NCBI RefSeq assembly: GCF_014639155.1
Contig: NZ_BMFT01000005.1
Location: forward strand, 124,001-188,000
Direction: 5' to 3'
Source of the DNA: Paenibacillus segetis
GTDB taxonomy: Bacteria > Bacillota > Bacilli > Paenibacillales > Paenibacillaceae
Length of the DNA stretch: 64,000 nucleotides
Below the pieces are notes generated by a model. It saw only the letters and a list, made by a program, of their open reading frames with translations, was not told where the DNA came from and searched no databases. Numbering within the stretch: the first letter of the stretch is position 1; every line of letters begins with the position of its first letter. This document shows positions 44,616-53,737 of the stretch, one piece after another. The position numbers and the translations under genes are program-made.

Positions 44616-46487
44616 TTACTTTTCTTCTAGAGCACGATCTGGAAGTTGCTGCACATAGCTGTCGGACAGTTTCAGTAATTCTAATGCCCGATTGTATTCA
44701 CTTTCTGTCGTAACCGCTTGTTTTACGCTATCTGGTGCGAAGGGATACTGTGTTCCATCGTCATACCAAGCTCCCGGTATAAACAAGGCTTTGTCATTCA
44801 GGAATGAACCTGATGGCAGGTAGTAACGTTGCGGTAATAGATTAGTAGATTGGTTCAGTAAATCTTGACCGAAGTGAATCTGATTATTTAACGGTACTCC
44901 CAATAAATTCGCTACCGTTGGAAGTATATCTACTTGTCCGCCAACGTTATCAAGGACGGTAGGAGTGACTCCAGGAGCGGAAATAATTAGTGGGATATTG
45001 ATCATATCAATATAACCATAATCTCGGCCGTAGATTTCATTCATTAGTTCTAGACCTTGTTTGTCTAAAGAATAGATAGGTAGACCGAGGTGATCCCCAT
45101 AAATGACCACAACGCTGTTATCCCAAATGCCCTTTTGTTTCAAATCATCAATGAACAACCCTAAAGCGTAATCGGCGTAATTTTGCGACCGAATGTAGTC
45201 TCCGACCATATTGTCCTGAAACCGTTCTGGAAGAGTGATTCGATCCATCTCATGTGGCATCGTGAACGGATGATGTGCCGTCATAGAGATCACTTGGCTA
45301 TAGAACGGATTGCCGGTTTGCTGCATTTTTTCGAGTTCGGGAGCGGTCTTCTGGTACAACACTTCATCGACAGGGCCGAAGAATACCGTTCCTTCTTTAC
45401 CGAAGAAGTTATCCTGATCGTAAAAACGATCGAAGCCAACAGCGGCATATAGCTCACGGCGGTTCCAGAAATCAACTACATTCGTGTGAAATGTAGCAGT
45501 ATCATAGCCTTGAGCTGCTAACAGCTTTGGAAGGCTGGGTAGTTCTTTATAAGGGTAGTTCTGTGTTGCTGCCTCGTTATAAGGAATGTAGTACGAGGTA
45601 TTGACGACAAATTCAGCATCTGACGTGTTACCTTGGCCGACCATTTGGTAGAAATGTTTGAAATACAAATTGTCTTTGACCAGGGCGTTCATGTTTGGTG
45701 TGATTTCTTGGCCGTCGATCTTTAAATTGATCAAGAAATTCTGAAATGACTCCATTTGGATGATGATGAGGTTCTTACCTTTAGCCGTACCGAAGTACGC
45801 TGGATTTTGAACGGTTTTTACACCCTTTAATTGATCGATTTTGCTCTGCGTGATGGCATTCTTATCAACCAATTCCTCTTTTTTATTGGAGAAGATGGCG
45901 TAAGTTTCGTAATTCAAAATGCCCATTTGCTGAGCTTGTTTGATTTCGTTCATGCTGGCACGGTTTGGCCAGATATTGAAGATACAAAGTGTTAATGAAA
46001 GTGCGAATATCCCAGCAACGATCCCTGTACGAAATCCTTTTAAATTAAAATAGCTTTTAGCTCTAGGGACTCTCTTCTTACGAAACGCCACGAAGCCGAT
46101 GACAATGATATCAAGGAAGATCAGTAAATAGTACGGAGCAAGCAATGAGAATACACTGTTCTTGACAGCGGTAACCTGATTTACCTGTTCAAGTGCATGG
46201 TAGGTGACAATGACACCGTAATATTTATGATACATAATGGCAGCGAAGAAAATGGCTGTAACGAGCAGGTTGGCTGTTAGATACAGACCTATTTTACGTT
46301 TGGATGAGAACCATTCGATCAGGCAGAAGATGATCCATACAAATGGAATCTCTGTCAGTAGAGGTCTCCAAGGCTGAATTCCATCAAAGATGGACAACCA
46401 GGATAGATAAATTTTTAAAATCATAATAATAGAAAAAAAGACGAACGGTTTAGTGCTTAAACGCCTAATGCGACTTAATAAAGACAC
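44616..46487 (-). CDS. ltaS: Lipoteichoic acid synthase family protein (LtaS-like)
   Basis: 623 residues. Five transmembrane helices (~1-180) and an extracellular sulfatase-fold domain (~230-600). Catalytic features: Glu in IQMESFQ, nucleophile Thr ~287 in GQGNTSDAEF, and VVIYGDHLG with metal-binding Asp-His. It polymerises glycerol phosphate from phosphatidylglycerol on the outer membrane face. GTG 46487 is chosen because AAAGGAAGGA lies 6 bases upstream; ATG 46514 has no ribosome binding site. UgtP at 17-18 kb would supply the glycolipid anchor. Confidence 0.92.
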   Translation of the reverse strand: MSLLSRIRRLSTKPFVFFSIIMILKIYLSWLSIFDGIQPWRPLLTEIPFVWIIFCLIEWFSSKRKIGLYLTANLLVTAIFFAAIMYHKYYGVIVTYHALEQVNQVTAVKNSVFSLLAPYYLLIFLDIIVIGFVAFRKKRVPRAKSYFNLKGFRTGIVAGIFALSLTLCIFNIWPNRASMNEIKQAQQMGILNYETYAIFSNKKEELVDKNAITQSKIDQLKGVKTVQNPAYFGTAKGKNLIIIQMESFQNFLINLKIDGQEITPNMNALVKDNLYFKHFYQMVGQGNTSDAEFVVNTSYYIPYNEAATQNYPYKELPSLPKLLAAQGYDTATFHTNVVDFWNRRELYAAVGFDRFYDQDNFFGKEGTVFFGPVDEVLYQKTAPELEKMQQTGNPFYSQVISMTAHHPFTMPHEMDRITLPERFQDNMVGDYIRSQNYADYALGLFIDDLKQKGIWDNSVVVIYGDHLGLPIYSLDKQGLELMNEIYGRDYGYIDMINIPLIISAPGVTPTVLDNVGGQVDILPTVANLLGVPLNNQIHFGQDLLNQSTNLLPQRYYLPSGSFLNDKALFIPGAWYDDGTQYPFAPDSVKQAVTTESEYNRALELLKLSDSYVQQLPDRALEEK

Positions 46488-46671
46488 GTGTATCCTTCCT
46501 TTCAGTTGCGTCATGATCTGCTTGTTGAATTAATAATTTTTACAATGACATTACAATTCGATGACCTCTAATATAATACATGAAATGAAGAAAAGATGAA
46601 AATAAATCAATTGACTCAATTAGTAAGATATTCCAATATATCACCAAGTAAATCATACTTAAAGCAGGTTA

Positions 46672-46701
46672 TTGACTTCTTAGGGCTTTATTTGCTAAAT
46701 T
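46672..46701 (+). promoter_or_regulatory. Promoter of the structured RNA candidate
   Basis: TTGACT (46672-46677), 18-base spacer and TAAATT (46696-46701) with an extended -10 TGC in front. The predicted start is near 46708. The ~180 bases before it (46488-46671) are the ltaS upstream region and hold no gene. Confidence 0.6.
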
Positions 46702-46707
46702 GAAGGT

Positions 46708-46950
46708 ATCCTCAAGCGACTAGGAGAGATTTTGATGTTGGTGAATGTTCTTAACTAATTAATTTCATAAGGATTGTAAGACAGGTTGTACAAGAAGTGC
46801 CGTTTTTGTGAAAAGCGTGCTCTTGGTTCTCTGCGCCTGTATACGATCTCTGAATTTAGTTAAGAACACACGCGGGACATCATACGGCGCCTTATCGCTG
46901 TTTGTTTCTATGGACCTCTAAACCGTGCTGTTTTTCAGCACGGTTTTTTT
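46708..46950 (+). ncRNA. Rod-shaped structured RNA, candidate 6S RNA
   Basis: No open frame is present, but long-range pairing is: AGCGA (~46714) with TCGCT (~46894), GATGT (46733-46737) with ACATC (~46877-46881), a 12-bp GTTCTTAACTAA (46747-46758) with TTAGTTAAGAAC (46855-46866), then an open bubble, ACAGG with CCTGT, CAAGA with TCTTG and a small apical hairpin. The result is a ~190-base rod with a large central bubble, the overall form of 6S RNA, which binds SigA RNA polymerase. A terminator (46921-46950) closes the transcript. A cis-acting leader of the MutS2-like gene is the alternative. Confidence 0.5.
46921..46950 (+). terminator. Terminator of the structured RNA
   Basis: AACCGTGCTG (46921-46930) with CAGCACGGTT (46936-46945), loop of T5, followed by a run of T to 46950. 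Confidence 0.93.
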
Positions 46951-46989
46951 GATTGATCCAAAGAGATGGGCATATTCGGGATAAGTGTA

Positions 46990-47028
46990 GGGCAAAGGAT
47001 GGCATTCGTGCTTTCTTTTGCCCTTTTT
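46990..47028 (+). terminator. Second terminator directly before the MutS2-like gene
   Basis: GGGCAAAG (46990-46997) pairs with CTTTTGCCC (47015-47023), followed by T5. It ends only ~25 bases before the ribosome binding site of the MutS2-like gene, an unusual place for a plain terminator. Confidence 0.75.
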
Positions 47029-47065
47029 GCGTTGCACACATTAGGAAATTAGGGAGGTTTAATCA

Positions 47066-49000
47066 TTGGGAACATTTAATTTAAGCATGTTGGAATACGA
47101 GAGCGTCAGGGATGATCTAATGCGGCACGCAGTTTCTTATGAGGGAAGGCAGCGGATCAGTAAACTAAGTCCGATGGAGGATAAACGAAGTATTGAACGA
47201 GCGATTGCAGAGACAGCAGAGGCAAATGCCCTGTTAGGCAAAGGCTCCAGTATTCCATTACCTTCACTAGAAGGGATCGAACTCGTTATGTCCCTTATGG
47301 GCACGGGCTATCTATTCACGGAACAGGATTTGAGTGCAGTTCAGCGATTTCTTCAAAGCTGTGGTCAACTTAAAAAGTACATGGCGGCGAAGGGGGATTT
47401 AGTAGAGCGCATAGGCATTTACGCCGGATCTCTTCGTGATTTGCCAGCTGTTCAGCAAGAAATATTACGTTGCATCCATCAAGGTGTCATTTCAGACCAA
47501 GCGAGCCGAGAGCTGGAGAAGGTTAGACGTAAGATCGGATTAACGAAGGATAAAATACAGAAGAAACTTCAATCGGTGATGTCACGTTATTCGTCCATCC
47601 TGCAGGAGAATCTCGTCAGTGTCCGCGGTGGTCGGTATGTTATTCCGGTAAAGAAGGATTTCTACAAACAAGTGGACGGTAGGATGTTGGATCAGTCTAC
47701 AAGTGGGCAGACGGTGTTTATTGAACCCCGGGAGATCTCATCACTGCAAAGTGAACTAGAAGCTCTACAGGGAGAAGAAGCTCGGGAAGAGAGCAAGATT
47801 CTAGGGTGCTTGACTGAACTTGTGGAAAGGGAAGTAGCCGAACTTAGGCAGAACATTGAGATTACGGGGACCTATGATTTTATTTTTGCTAAAGCGAAAT
47901 ATGGGGCATCCATTGGCGGTGCTGCGGTGACATTAAGTCAGAACGGGGCAACTAAGATTACAGGAGCTAAGCATCCACTACTACTTCACACCATGGTCCC
48001 CCTTGATCTGGAGATTGGGGAGTCCTATAAGAATCTGATTATTACAGGCCCTAATACTGGTGGCAAAACGGTAGTGCTAAAGACATTTGGACTGCTTGCG
48101 CTAATGGTTCAGTCTGGACTACTTGTGCCAGTGAATCCAGGGAGCAAGTTCGCTGTCTACTCCGGAATAATGGCCGTGATTGGTGATGGACAAAATATGG
48201 AGCAATCTCTAAGTACTTTTTCTGCGCAAATTCAAAGTTTGGTCCATATGCTAAAGGAAGCAGGACCGTCTACGCTACTGCTAATAGACGAGCTGGCTGC
48301 TGGTACGGATCCAGGCGAAGGTATCGCATTATCGATCGCGATTCTAGAGGAGTTCAGCCGTAAAGGTGCGACAGTGATGGTGACGACACACTATAATGAA
48401 CTGAAGACATTCGCCTCTAAGGCTATAGGCTTTCAAAATGCGCGTATGGAATTTCATACGGAGACATTACGCCCCTTGTATCGTCTAACGATTGGCGAGG
48501 CAGGGCAAAGTTATGCGATTGAGATTGCCAAGAAGCTGGGAATCTCAGCAGATATCGTGGAACGTTCTCGGGATATTGTGTCCAGGCAAATCGGGGACAA
48601 AGAAATGCTGAATTTATGGGATGACATGATAACGAGTCCTCCAGCAACGATTGCTAGTCCTGCTTCAGGCCCCAAACCTGAACCAAGCGTAAAGAAAGAG
48701 AAAAAACCAGCAACGGTATTTGAGGTTGGAGATTCTGTATTTGTCACTTCTTTTGGAAAGTACGGTATCGTAAGTGAAGCTGAAGATTTCAGGGGACTGG
48801 TTGAAGTGATGATTCAAAAGCGTAAGGTGAAAGTAAATAAGAAACGGCTCAAGCCACATATCAAAAAACAAGAGCTATACCCTGATGATTATGATCTAGA
48901 TATCGTGTTGGACAGTAAAGAAAACCGTAAGAAGCGGAAATTAATGAGTAAACGACATGTCGAAGGATTAGAAATCATTCAGAGACCTGGGAAGGATTAA
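47066..49000 (+). CDS. MutS2-like ATPase lacking the Smr domain
   Basis: 644 residues. MutS2 core: lever region with coiled coil (~130-300), Walker A GPNTGGKT (~328-335), LSTFSAQIQ, Walker B LLLIDELAAGTDPGEG and THYNELK. C-terminally a KOW-like segment (FEVGDSVFVTSFGKYGIVSE, ~550-590) and a basic tail. Full MutS2 is ~785 residues with a C-terminal Smr nuclease domain, which is absent. MutS2 suppresses recombination and senses collided ribosomes; this paralogue could bind but not cleave. TTG start with GGGAGG 8 bases upstream. Confidence 0.88.
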   Translation: MGTFNLSMLEYESVRDDLMRHAVSYEGRQRISKLSPMEDKRSIERAIAETAEANALLGKGSSIPLPSLEGIELVMSLMGTGYLFTEQDLSAVQRFLQSCGQLKKYMAAKGDLVERIGIYAGSLRDLPAVQQEILRCIHQGVISDQASRELEKVRRKIGLTKDKIQKKLQSVMSRYSSILQENLVSVRGGRYVIPVKKDFYKQVDGRMLDQSTSGQTVFIEPREISSLQSELEALQGEEAREESKILGCLTELVEREVAELRQNIEITGTYDFIFAKAKYGASIGGAAVTLSQNGATKITGAKHPLLLHTMVPLDLEIGESYKNLIITGPNTGGKTVVLKTFGLLALMVQSGLLVPVNPGSKFAVYSGIMAVIGDGQNMEQSLSTFSAQIQSLVHMLKEAGPSTLLLIDELAAGTDPGEGIALSIAILEEFSRKGATVMVTTHYNELKTFASKAIGFQNARMEFHTETLRPLYRLTIGEAGQSYAIEIAKKLGISADIVERSRDIVSRQIGDKEMLNLWDDMITSPPATIASPASGPKPEPSVKKEKKPATVFEVGDSVFVTSFGKYGIVSEAEDFRGLVEVMIQKRKVKVNKKRLKPHIKKQELYPDDYDLDIVLDSKENRKKRKLMSKRHVEGLEIIQRPGKD

Positions 49001-49015
49001 ATAATGATTAAAGAA

Positions 49016-49044
49016 TGGAGACATCCCTTCAGGGAATGTCTCCA
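49016..49044. terminator. Hairpin between convergent MutS2-like and msrC genes
   Basis: TGGAGACATCCC and GGGAATGTCTCCA form a strong stem with a TTCA loop. No T-run follows on either strand, so termination is uncertain. Confidence 0.5.
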
Positions 49045-49055
49045 TAACGGCTAAC

Positions 49056-49535
49056 TTATAGTTGCTGGGTTAAGGTACTGACGAACTGTTCTAGGAAGTT
49101 TTGGTCTTCCTCATCAAAGCGTCCCAGAAGTGGGCTGTCGATATCAAGCACTCCGAGTAGCTTGTCATCCTTCACGATCGGGACAACAATCTCACTCTTC
49201 GAGGCAGCATCGCAGGCGATATGGCCTGGAAATGTCTGTACGTCTTGGACTCGCAGTGTTTCTCTGCGCTCGGCGGAAGTGCCGCAGACACCTTTACCCA
49301 TAGGAATTCTTATGCATGCGGGAAGTCCTTGGAATGGTCCTAGTACGAGTTCGTTCCCGTCGTACAGGTAAAATCCAACCCAGTTTATATCTTCTAAATA
49401 GAAATTTAAAAGCGCGGAAGCATTAGCTAGATTAGCAATGGTGTTAGGCTCATCATGAATAAGTGCCCGTAACTGGGATAAGACGGCCGCATGTTGTTCA
49501 GCACGGGAGCCTGAGTAATCTTTGGTATGAAACAT
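49056..49535 (-). CDS. msrC: Free methionine-(R)-sulfoxide reductase (GAF fold)
   Basis: 159 residues, one GAF domain. The three conserved cysteines of fRMsr are present (Cys74, Cys84, Cys108; ACIRIPMGKGVCG and HIACDA), so it reduces free Met-R-O using thioredoxin in the cytoplasm. Same length as family members such as YtsP. Start ATG with GGAGG upstream. Convergent with the MutS2-like gene. Confidence 0.93.
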   Translation of the reverse strand: MFHTKDYSGSRAEQHAAVLSQLRALIHDEPNTIANLANASALLNFYLEDINWVGFYLYDGNELVLGPFQGLPACIRIPMGKGVCGTSAERRETLRVQDVQTFPGHIACDAASKSEIVVPIVKDDKLLGVLDIDSPLLGRFDEEDQNFLEQFVSTLTQQL

Positions 49536-49574
49536 AGGAGTGCCTCCTTCTTTATATTCAAGTAGATTGAAATA

Positions 49575-50498
49575 TTATGTAACTGTGCTTAAAGCTTCAT
49601 CGATAAAGGTATGCACTTCATGAATATATCGTTTCGGATCAACTCCAAAGGCATTGCCATGAACGGCGTCTTCCACTAATAGCAGGCGCTTGGGTTCGGG
49701 CTTATGATTGTATAAGTCTTGGCTCATATGCGTCGGGACATAAAGATCTTTCGTACCATGAATGAATAATACAGGTAATCTGCTATGTTCCACCGCCTTA
49801 AGGGGACTGACTTGTCTTAACCGAAACCCTGCTTTCCACTGCATATATCTGTCTACTAATGACAGCAGTGGGAAGGCGGGGATTTTATTTAATACGGTTA
49901 ATTGGTAGTGCATAAGCTCAGTCAAGTCGGAATAAGGGCAATCTGCGACGACAAATTTGACGTGAGGATTAGCGATACTTAGATATTCCAGTACGGTCCC
50001 ACCCCCGAAGGATTGGCCATGCAGACCGATCACGCAGTGATCACCGTAGTGCTCCAGAATCCATTGCACCCATACCTCTACATCATATTTCTCCTCAAAT
50101 CCGTAGGTCGTATACTTGCCTTCGCTCATTCCGTGCCGTCGTTGGTCGATTAGGAGGATGTTAAAATCCTGCTGTTGGAACATATCGATATATTGTGTAG
50201 ACACAAACAGTGATACTGTATATCCATGAACAATAATAACCCAACGTGGCGATTTCGGGTAAGACTCAAGGACGTATCCGCTCAGCTTCAGGCCATCTCT
50301 TGAAGTCACATGAACTTCGTGTTTATTTAAGCTCTCGAAGCGTTCCTTGGTATAGACGCCTGTACTTTCCAAATAGTCAAACATGTCTTTGTGGGTTTGC
50401 AGCTTCATTTGTGTGATCTGACGAAAAGTGAAATGGATTATACCGAAAGCGATTAAGAGCAACAGTAACAGTACAATAATTATAACACTGAAAACCAT
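49575..50498 (-). CDS. Membrane-anchored alpha/beta hydrolase (YqkD-like)
   Basis: 307 residues. An N-terminal hydrophobic anchor (~3-24), then an alpha/beta-hydrolase fold with oxyanion segment VHGYT (~90), nucleophile elbow HGQSFGGG (Ser163), an Asp in HGTKDLYVP and His in AVHGNAFG (~280). Substrate unknown; similar to Bacillus YqkD. AAGGAGGG precedes the ATG. It lies 40 bases upstream of msrC in the same direction, possibly one operon. Confidence 0.88.
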   Translation of the reverse strand: MVFSVIIIVLLLLLLIAFGIIHFTFRQITQMKLQTHKDMFDYLESTGVYTKERFESLNKHEVHVTSRDGLKLSGYVLESYPKSPRWVIIVHGYTVSLFVSTQYIDMFQQQDFNILLIDQRRHGMSEGKYTTYGFEEKYDVEVWVQWILEHYGDHCVIGLHGQSFGGGTVLEYLSIANPHVKFVVADCPYSDLTELMHYQLTVLNKIPAFPLLSLVDRYMQWKAGFRLRQVSPLKAVEHSRLPVLFIHGTKDLYVPTHMSQDLYNHKPEPKRLLLVEDAVHGNAFGVDPKRYIHEVHTFIDEALSTVT

Positions 50499-50738
50499 GA
50501 GAAAACCCTCCTTATGACCTATCCAGGCTTCTTTAGTAATTTAGTATCACCGAAAAGATACCAAGAAACACGTCTAATCTTTGACTCATCTAGTCCATTT
50601 GTGATTAGCTATGAGTACAAGAGTCTGTTTCTAAATGTTAGATTATCAGTACCATAATTTATGCTTTTAATCTTTTGAATGAACTCAAGTAAACTCAACA
50701 AATTGATTTTGGAATTGAATGCGGAAGGAGAGAGACCC

Positions 50739-51311
50739 GTGTATAAATGTGATGGTAATATTCCGGTGCTGGAAAGTGAGAGATTGCGTTTACGGAGAAT
50801 GGAGTGGGCTGATGCTGAAGGTTTGTTCCGATATTGGAGCGATCCTGAGGTAGTAAAATATATGAACATTTCTCCGTTCGCATCCGTAGAGGATACACTT
50901 GATATGATCAATCTGCTTAATGGGTTGTCAGAGAGTGAAGATACTTTGCGTTGGGGAATTGAGCTGAAGGAAGAAGGAATATTAATCGGGAGTTGTGGCT
51001 TTAATGTGTGGGAATTGTCAGGGTCTTACCGCGGGGAGATCGGATATGACCTGGGACGGGAATATTGGGGGCATGGGTACATGTCGGAGGCACTGCGTAT
51101 GTTACTATCCTATGGCTTTATGACGATGGGACTTAATCGGATTGAGGCATTAGTAGACCCTGATAATAATCGTTCACGACAATTGCTTCAGGCGTTTCAA
51201 TTCCGTGAAGAAGGCTTGTTACGCGAGTATCAGAAGACAGATGAGGGATTTATTGACTTGTTGATGTATTCTTTGTTGAAGCGTGAGTTCTATGTGGGAG
51301 GGAATCTATAG
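50739..51311 (+). CDS. GNAT acetyltransferase, RimJ/RimL type
   Basis: 190 residues. SERLRLRRMEWADAEGLFRYWSD at the N-terminus, acetyl-CoA-binding GYDLGREYWGHGYMSEALRML (~110-130), and ALVDPDNNRSRQLLQAFQFREEG. It probably acetylates a ribosomal protein N-terminus or an antibiotic; substrate unknown. GTG 50739 follows AAGGAGAGAG with normal spacing; the frame from 50679 starts earlier without such a site. Confidence 0.88.
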   Translation: MYKCDGNIPVLESERLRLRRMEWADAEGLFRYWSDPEVVKYMNISPFASVEDTLDMINLLNGLSESEDTLRWGIELKEEGILIGSCGFNVWELSGSYRGEIGYDLGREYWGHGYMSEALRMLLSYGFMTMGLNRIEALVDPDNNRSRQLLQAFQFREEGLLREYQKTDEGFIDLLMYSLLKREFYVGGNL

Positions 51312-51360
51312 TGCGTCAGCAGACAACTTCATCTCTTTCCATACTACATTATGTAGTATA

Positions 51361-51416
51361 AGGCGGCAGGTGCTTGGAGCTCATGACTTCAATATCTGCT
51401 GCCTGTCTTTTTTTTT
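51361..51416 (+). terminator. Terminator after the RimJ-type gene
   Basis: AGGCGGCAG (51361-51369) pairs with CTGCTGCCT (51396-51404), followed by TGTC and nine T. Confidence 0.85.
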
Positions 51417-51486
51417 ATTAAGGGATCAACTATAATTGTTGCTTGTGGATAGAGTGTTAAGTAAGAGAAAGAGAAGGGAAGTCAAC

Positions 51487-53010
51487 ATGAAGAAGACCCT
51501 ATTAAACCGTAATTTTATATTGGCCGGATTGTTGTTATCAACGTTTCTGGCAGCGATTGAAGGAACTGTTATCGGTCCAGCCGGTCCGAGGATTGTTGGA
51601 GATTTGGGTGGGTATGAACTGCTTAGCTGGGTATTTACCGCTTATTTATTAGCGATGGCTGTAGCAACGCCTATTTTCGGAAAAATTAGTGACCTGTACG
51701 GACGTAAACCGGTCTTTATCATCGGTTCCATTCTGTTCTTAATCGGTTCATTGTTATCCGGGTTATCACAAAGTATGGAGCAACTTATTATTTTTCGGGC
51801 AATTCAAGGGATCGGAGCAGGTGGACTTATTCCCGTCACCTTCACGATTATCGGTGATATTTATAGTATGGAGGAACGCGCCAAAGTACAAGGATGGATT
51901 AGCTCGGTATGGGGCATTTCATCATTAGTAGGACCGTTACTTGGGGGATATGTAGTCGATTCGCTTAACTGGCGATGGGTATTTGGATTTAATCTACCGT
52001 TTGGGCTGTTGTCCTTATTTATGATCATCAAATATCTTCACGAGAAAATAGAAAAGCGGAAAGTGAAAATTGATGTGAGCGGTGCGGTTACGTTTACGGT
52101 TGGTGTAACTGCCTTATTATTTGGTCTAGCTACAGGAGGTCAACAATTCGCTTGGACATCGCCTGCATTGCTAGGAATTATGGCCTTGGCTGTAGTATCG
52201 CTTGTATTGTTCATTTTTGTGGAAAAAAGGGCGGAAGAACCACTTGTTCCACTTCAATTGTTCCGCGTGCGCGATATTGCATTCTCTAACTTGGCAAGCT
52301 TGCTCGCGAGCGCTTTGCTGATCGGACTCACCACATATTTACCGCTGTGGATTCAAGGTGTACTAGGCAAGAATGCTACCATGTCAGGACTTATCTTGGC
52401 TCCTATGTCTGTTAGCTGGATGCTAGGTTCCGTATTAGGGAGCCGATGGATTATCTCCCGTGGATCTCGCTACACTTCGCTAATTGGGATGGTCATTATT
52501 ACTATTGGTGCTGTTGGAATGGCGTTTATTTCTGAAGGAACTCCAATATACATAATGTTAATATTTAATGCATTGTATGGTTTAGGTTTTGGGTTCTCCT
52601 TCACGGTATTCACAGTAATTGCTCAATCTTCGGTGGGTTACAGTCTGCGAGGAGCCTCAACAGCATTAAATACATTTACTAAGTCAATCGGTCAGACGAT
52701 TGGTGTGACTGCATTTGGTGTATTGATCAATTTACAAATAGCTGCTAAGACAGCTGGGGGTACAGCTTCAAGTAAAGTGGTATCCCAGGATGATATTAAT
52801 AAGCTGTTATCTCCAGAAAAGGTACATTTATTACCGCCGGACTTATGGAGTGACTTGAAACATGTACTGCAAGGCAGTCTTCATACGTTATTTATTGTAA
52901 TGGCTGTGATTGCTGTATTGGGTGCGATTAGTGTAATCGGATTACGAAATCGCGCTCCAAGAGCAGATAACGATGACGAGATGATCGAGGCTGCAAAGGT
53001 AAAAGGTTAA
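51487..53010 (+). CDS. MFS drug efflux transporter, 14-TM DHA2 family
   Basis: 507 residues with 14 hydrophobic helices. Motif C-like GPLLGGYVVD (~155-170), motif A GKISDLYGRKPVF (~60-75) and FRAIQGIGAGGLIP are seen, matching EmrB/QacA-type proton antiporters. Substrate unknown. ATG 51487 follows GAAGGGAAG; the frame from 51436 adds a basic stretch before that site. Stands alone, no regulator adjacent. Confidence 0.92.
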   Translation: MKKTLLNRNFILAGLLLSTFLAAIEGTVIGPAGPRIVGDLGGYELLSWVFTAYLLAMAVATPIFGKISDLYGRKPVFIIGSILFLIGSLLSGLSQSMEQLIIFRAIQGIGAGGLIPVTFTIIGDIYSMEERAKVQGWISSVWGISSLVGPLLGGYVVDSLNWRWVFGFNLPFGLLSLFMIIKYLHEKIEKRKVKIDVSGAVTFTVGVTALLFGLATGGQQFAWTSPALLGIMALAVVSLVLFIFVEKRAEEPLVPLQLFRVRDIAFSNLASLLASALLIGLTTYLPLWIQGVLGKNATMSGLILAPMSVSWMLGSVLGSRWIISRGSRYTSLIGMVIITIGAVGMAFISEGTPIYIMLIFNALYGLGFGFSFTVFTVIAQSSVGYSLRGASTALNTFTKSIGQTIGVTAFGVLINLQIAAKTAGGTASSKVVSQDDINKLLSPEKVHLLPPDLWSDLKHVLQGSLHTLFIVMAVIAVLGAISVIGLRNRAPRADNDDEMIEAAKVKG

Positions 53011-53070
53011 CATCTCTTGTATAAAAAGATCCCCTTCTTCGCACCTTAACGGGGAAGGGGAGGTGTTACC

Positions 53071-53415
53071 ATGAATGAGGAATTCAATTTAGATCAAACA
53101 ACTTTGGTTAATGCATGGCAACAGCAGCTTCCAGAGCATCTGGGTCCCGGTGAATCGGCACAAGTGCTGGCTGATCTAGGGGACCCTCAAGGTATTCGGT
53201 TGCATATTGAAGCGTCAGGACATCAAATGTACTCTTTTGATTTTCAGTGCTCATATATGGACCCTCGTGAAGTGCGGGTAGACTTGGTCGATGTGGAATG
53301 CGATGGCCTGACGGTGGATGAACATACTGAGAACATTCAGGAAATGACGCAGGATTATGTTCGGCATATCCATGAATGTGCTCAAGCCCTTCACCGAATT
53401 ACTAACCTATCTTAG
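53071..53415 (+). CDS. Conserved hypothetical acidic protein
   Basis: 114 residues, strongly acidic, His-rich at the end (YVRHIHECAQALHRI), no membrane segment. GGGGAGGTG precedes the ATG. No family recognised. Followed 18 bases later by a 57-residue gene, so the two probably form a small operon. Confidence 0.65.
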   Translation: MNEEFNLDQTTLVNAWQQQLPEHLGPGESAQVLADLGDPQGIRLHIEASGHQMYSFDFQCSYMDPREVRVDLVDVECDGLTVDEHTENIQEMTQDYVRHIHECAQALHRITNLS

Positions 53416-53432
53416 AAAGTGAGGATTAGGTG

Positions 53433-53606
53433 ATGACGAAAAGTAAGACAGGGACGGATAAAAATTTAGAAAATACGGTCTCGGGTTTAAGCCACACGCC
53501 GGTAACAAGTCATGAAGCCCAGCAGTTGCAACAGGAGGCTAATGACCGCCGTCATCTAGATGTCCATAATCATCGCAAAGAAACTGATATGGACCCTTCT
53601 CATTAA
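53433..53606 (+). CDS. Small hydrophilic hypothetical protein
   Basis: 57 residues (MTKSKTGTDKNLENT... to DMDPSH), polar and His/Asp/Gln-rich, without hydrophobic segments. The ATG at 53433 has GAGG 8 bases upstream and follows the previous gene closely. Composition recalls small acid/His-rich spore-associated proteins, but this is only a guess. It is below the size normally reported and easy to miss. Confidence 0.6.
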   Translation: MTKSKTGTDKNLENTVSGLSHTPVTSHEAQQLQQEANDRRHLDVHNHRKETDMDPSH

Positions 53607-53651
53607 TCTCAATCCCCTTGGACCAAGATTGATTAGGGCAAAATGACATAC

Positions 53652-53696
53652 AAAAATGACGTATTAAACTGGTTACAGTTTCAATACGTCATTTTT
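53652..53696. terminator. Bidirectional terminator
   Basis: AAAAATGACGTATT pairs with AATACGTCATTTTT, extended by AAACT/AGTTT (53652-53696). It serves the small plus-strand operon and the convergent MarR gene. Confidence 0.88.
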
Positions 53697-53737
53697 GTTG
53701 CCGTTATTAGCCTGGGATAACTTGACTTCGTTCAAGT

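Noticed and set aside
46708..47065. T-box or metabolite riboswitch for the MutS2-like gene
   Set aside because: The T-box GGTGG-ACCGCG motif and known aptamer cores are absent; a rod-shaped RNA fits better, although a cis-acting role is not excluded.
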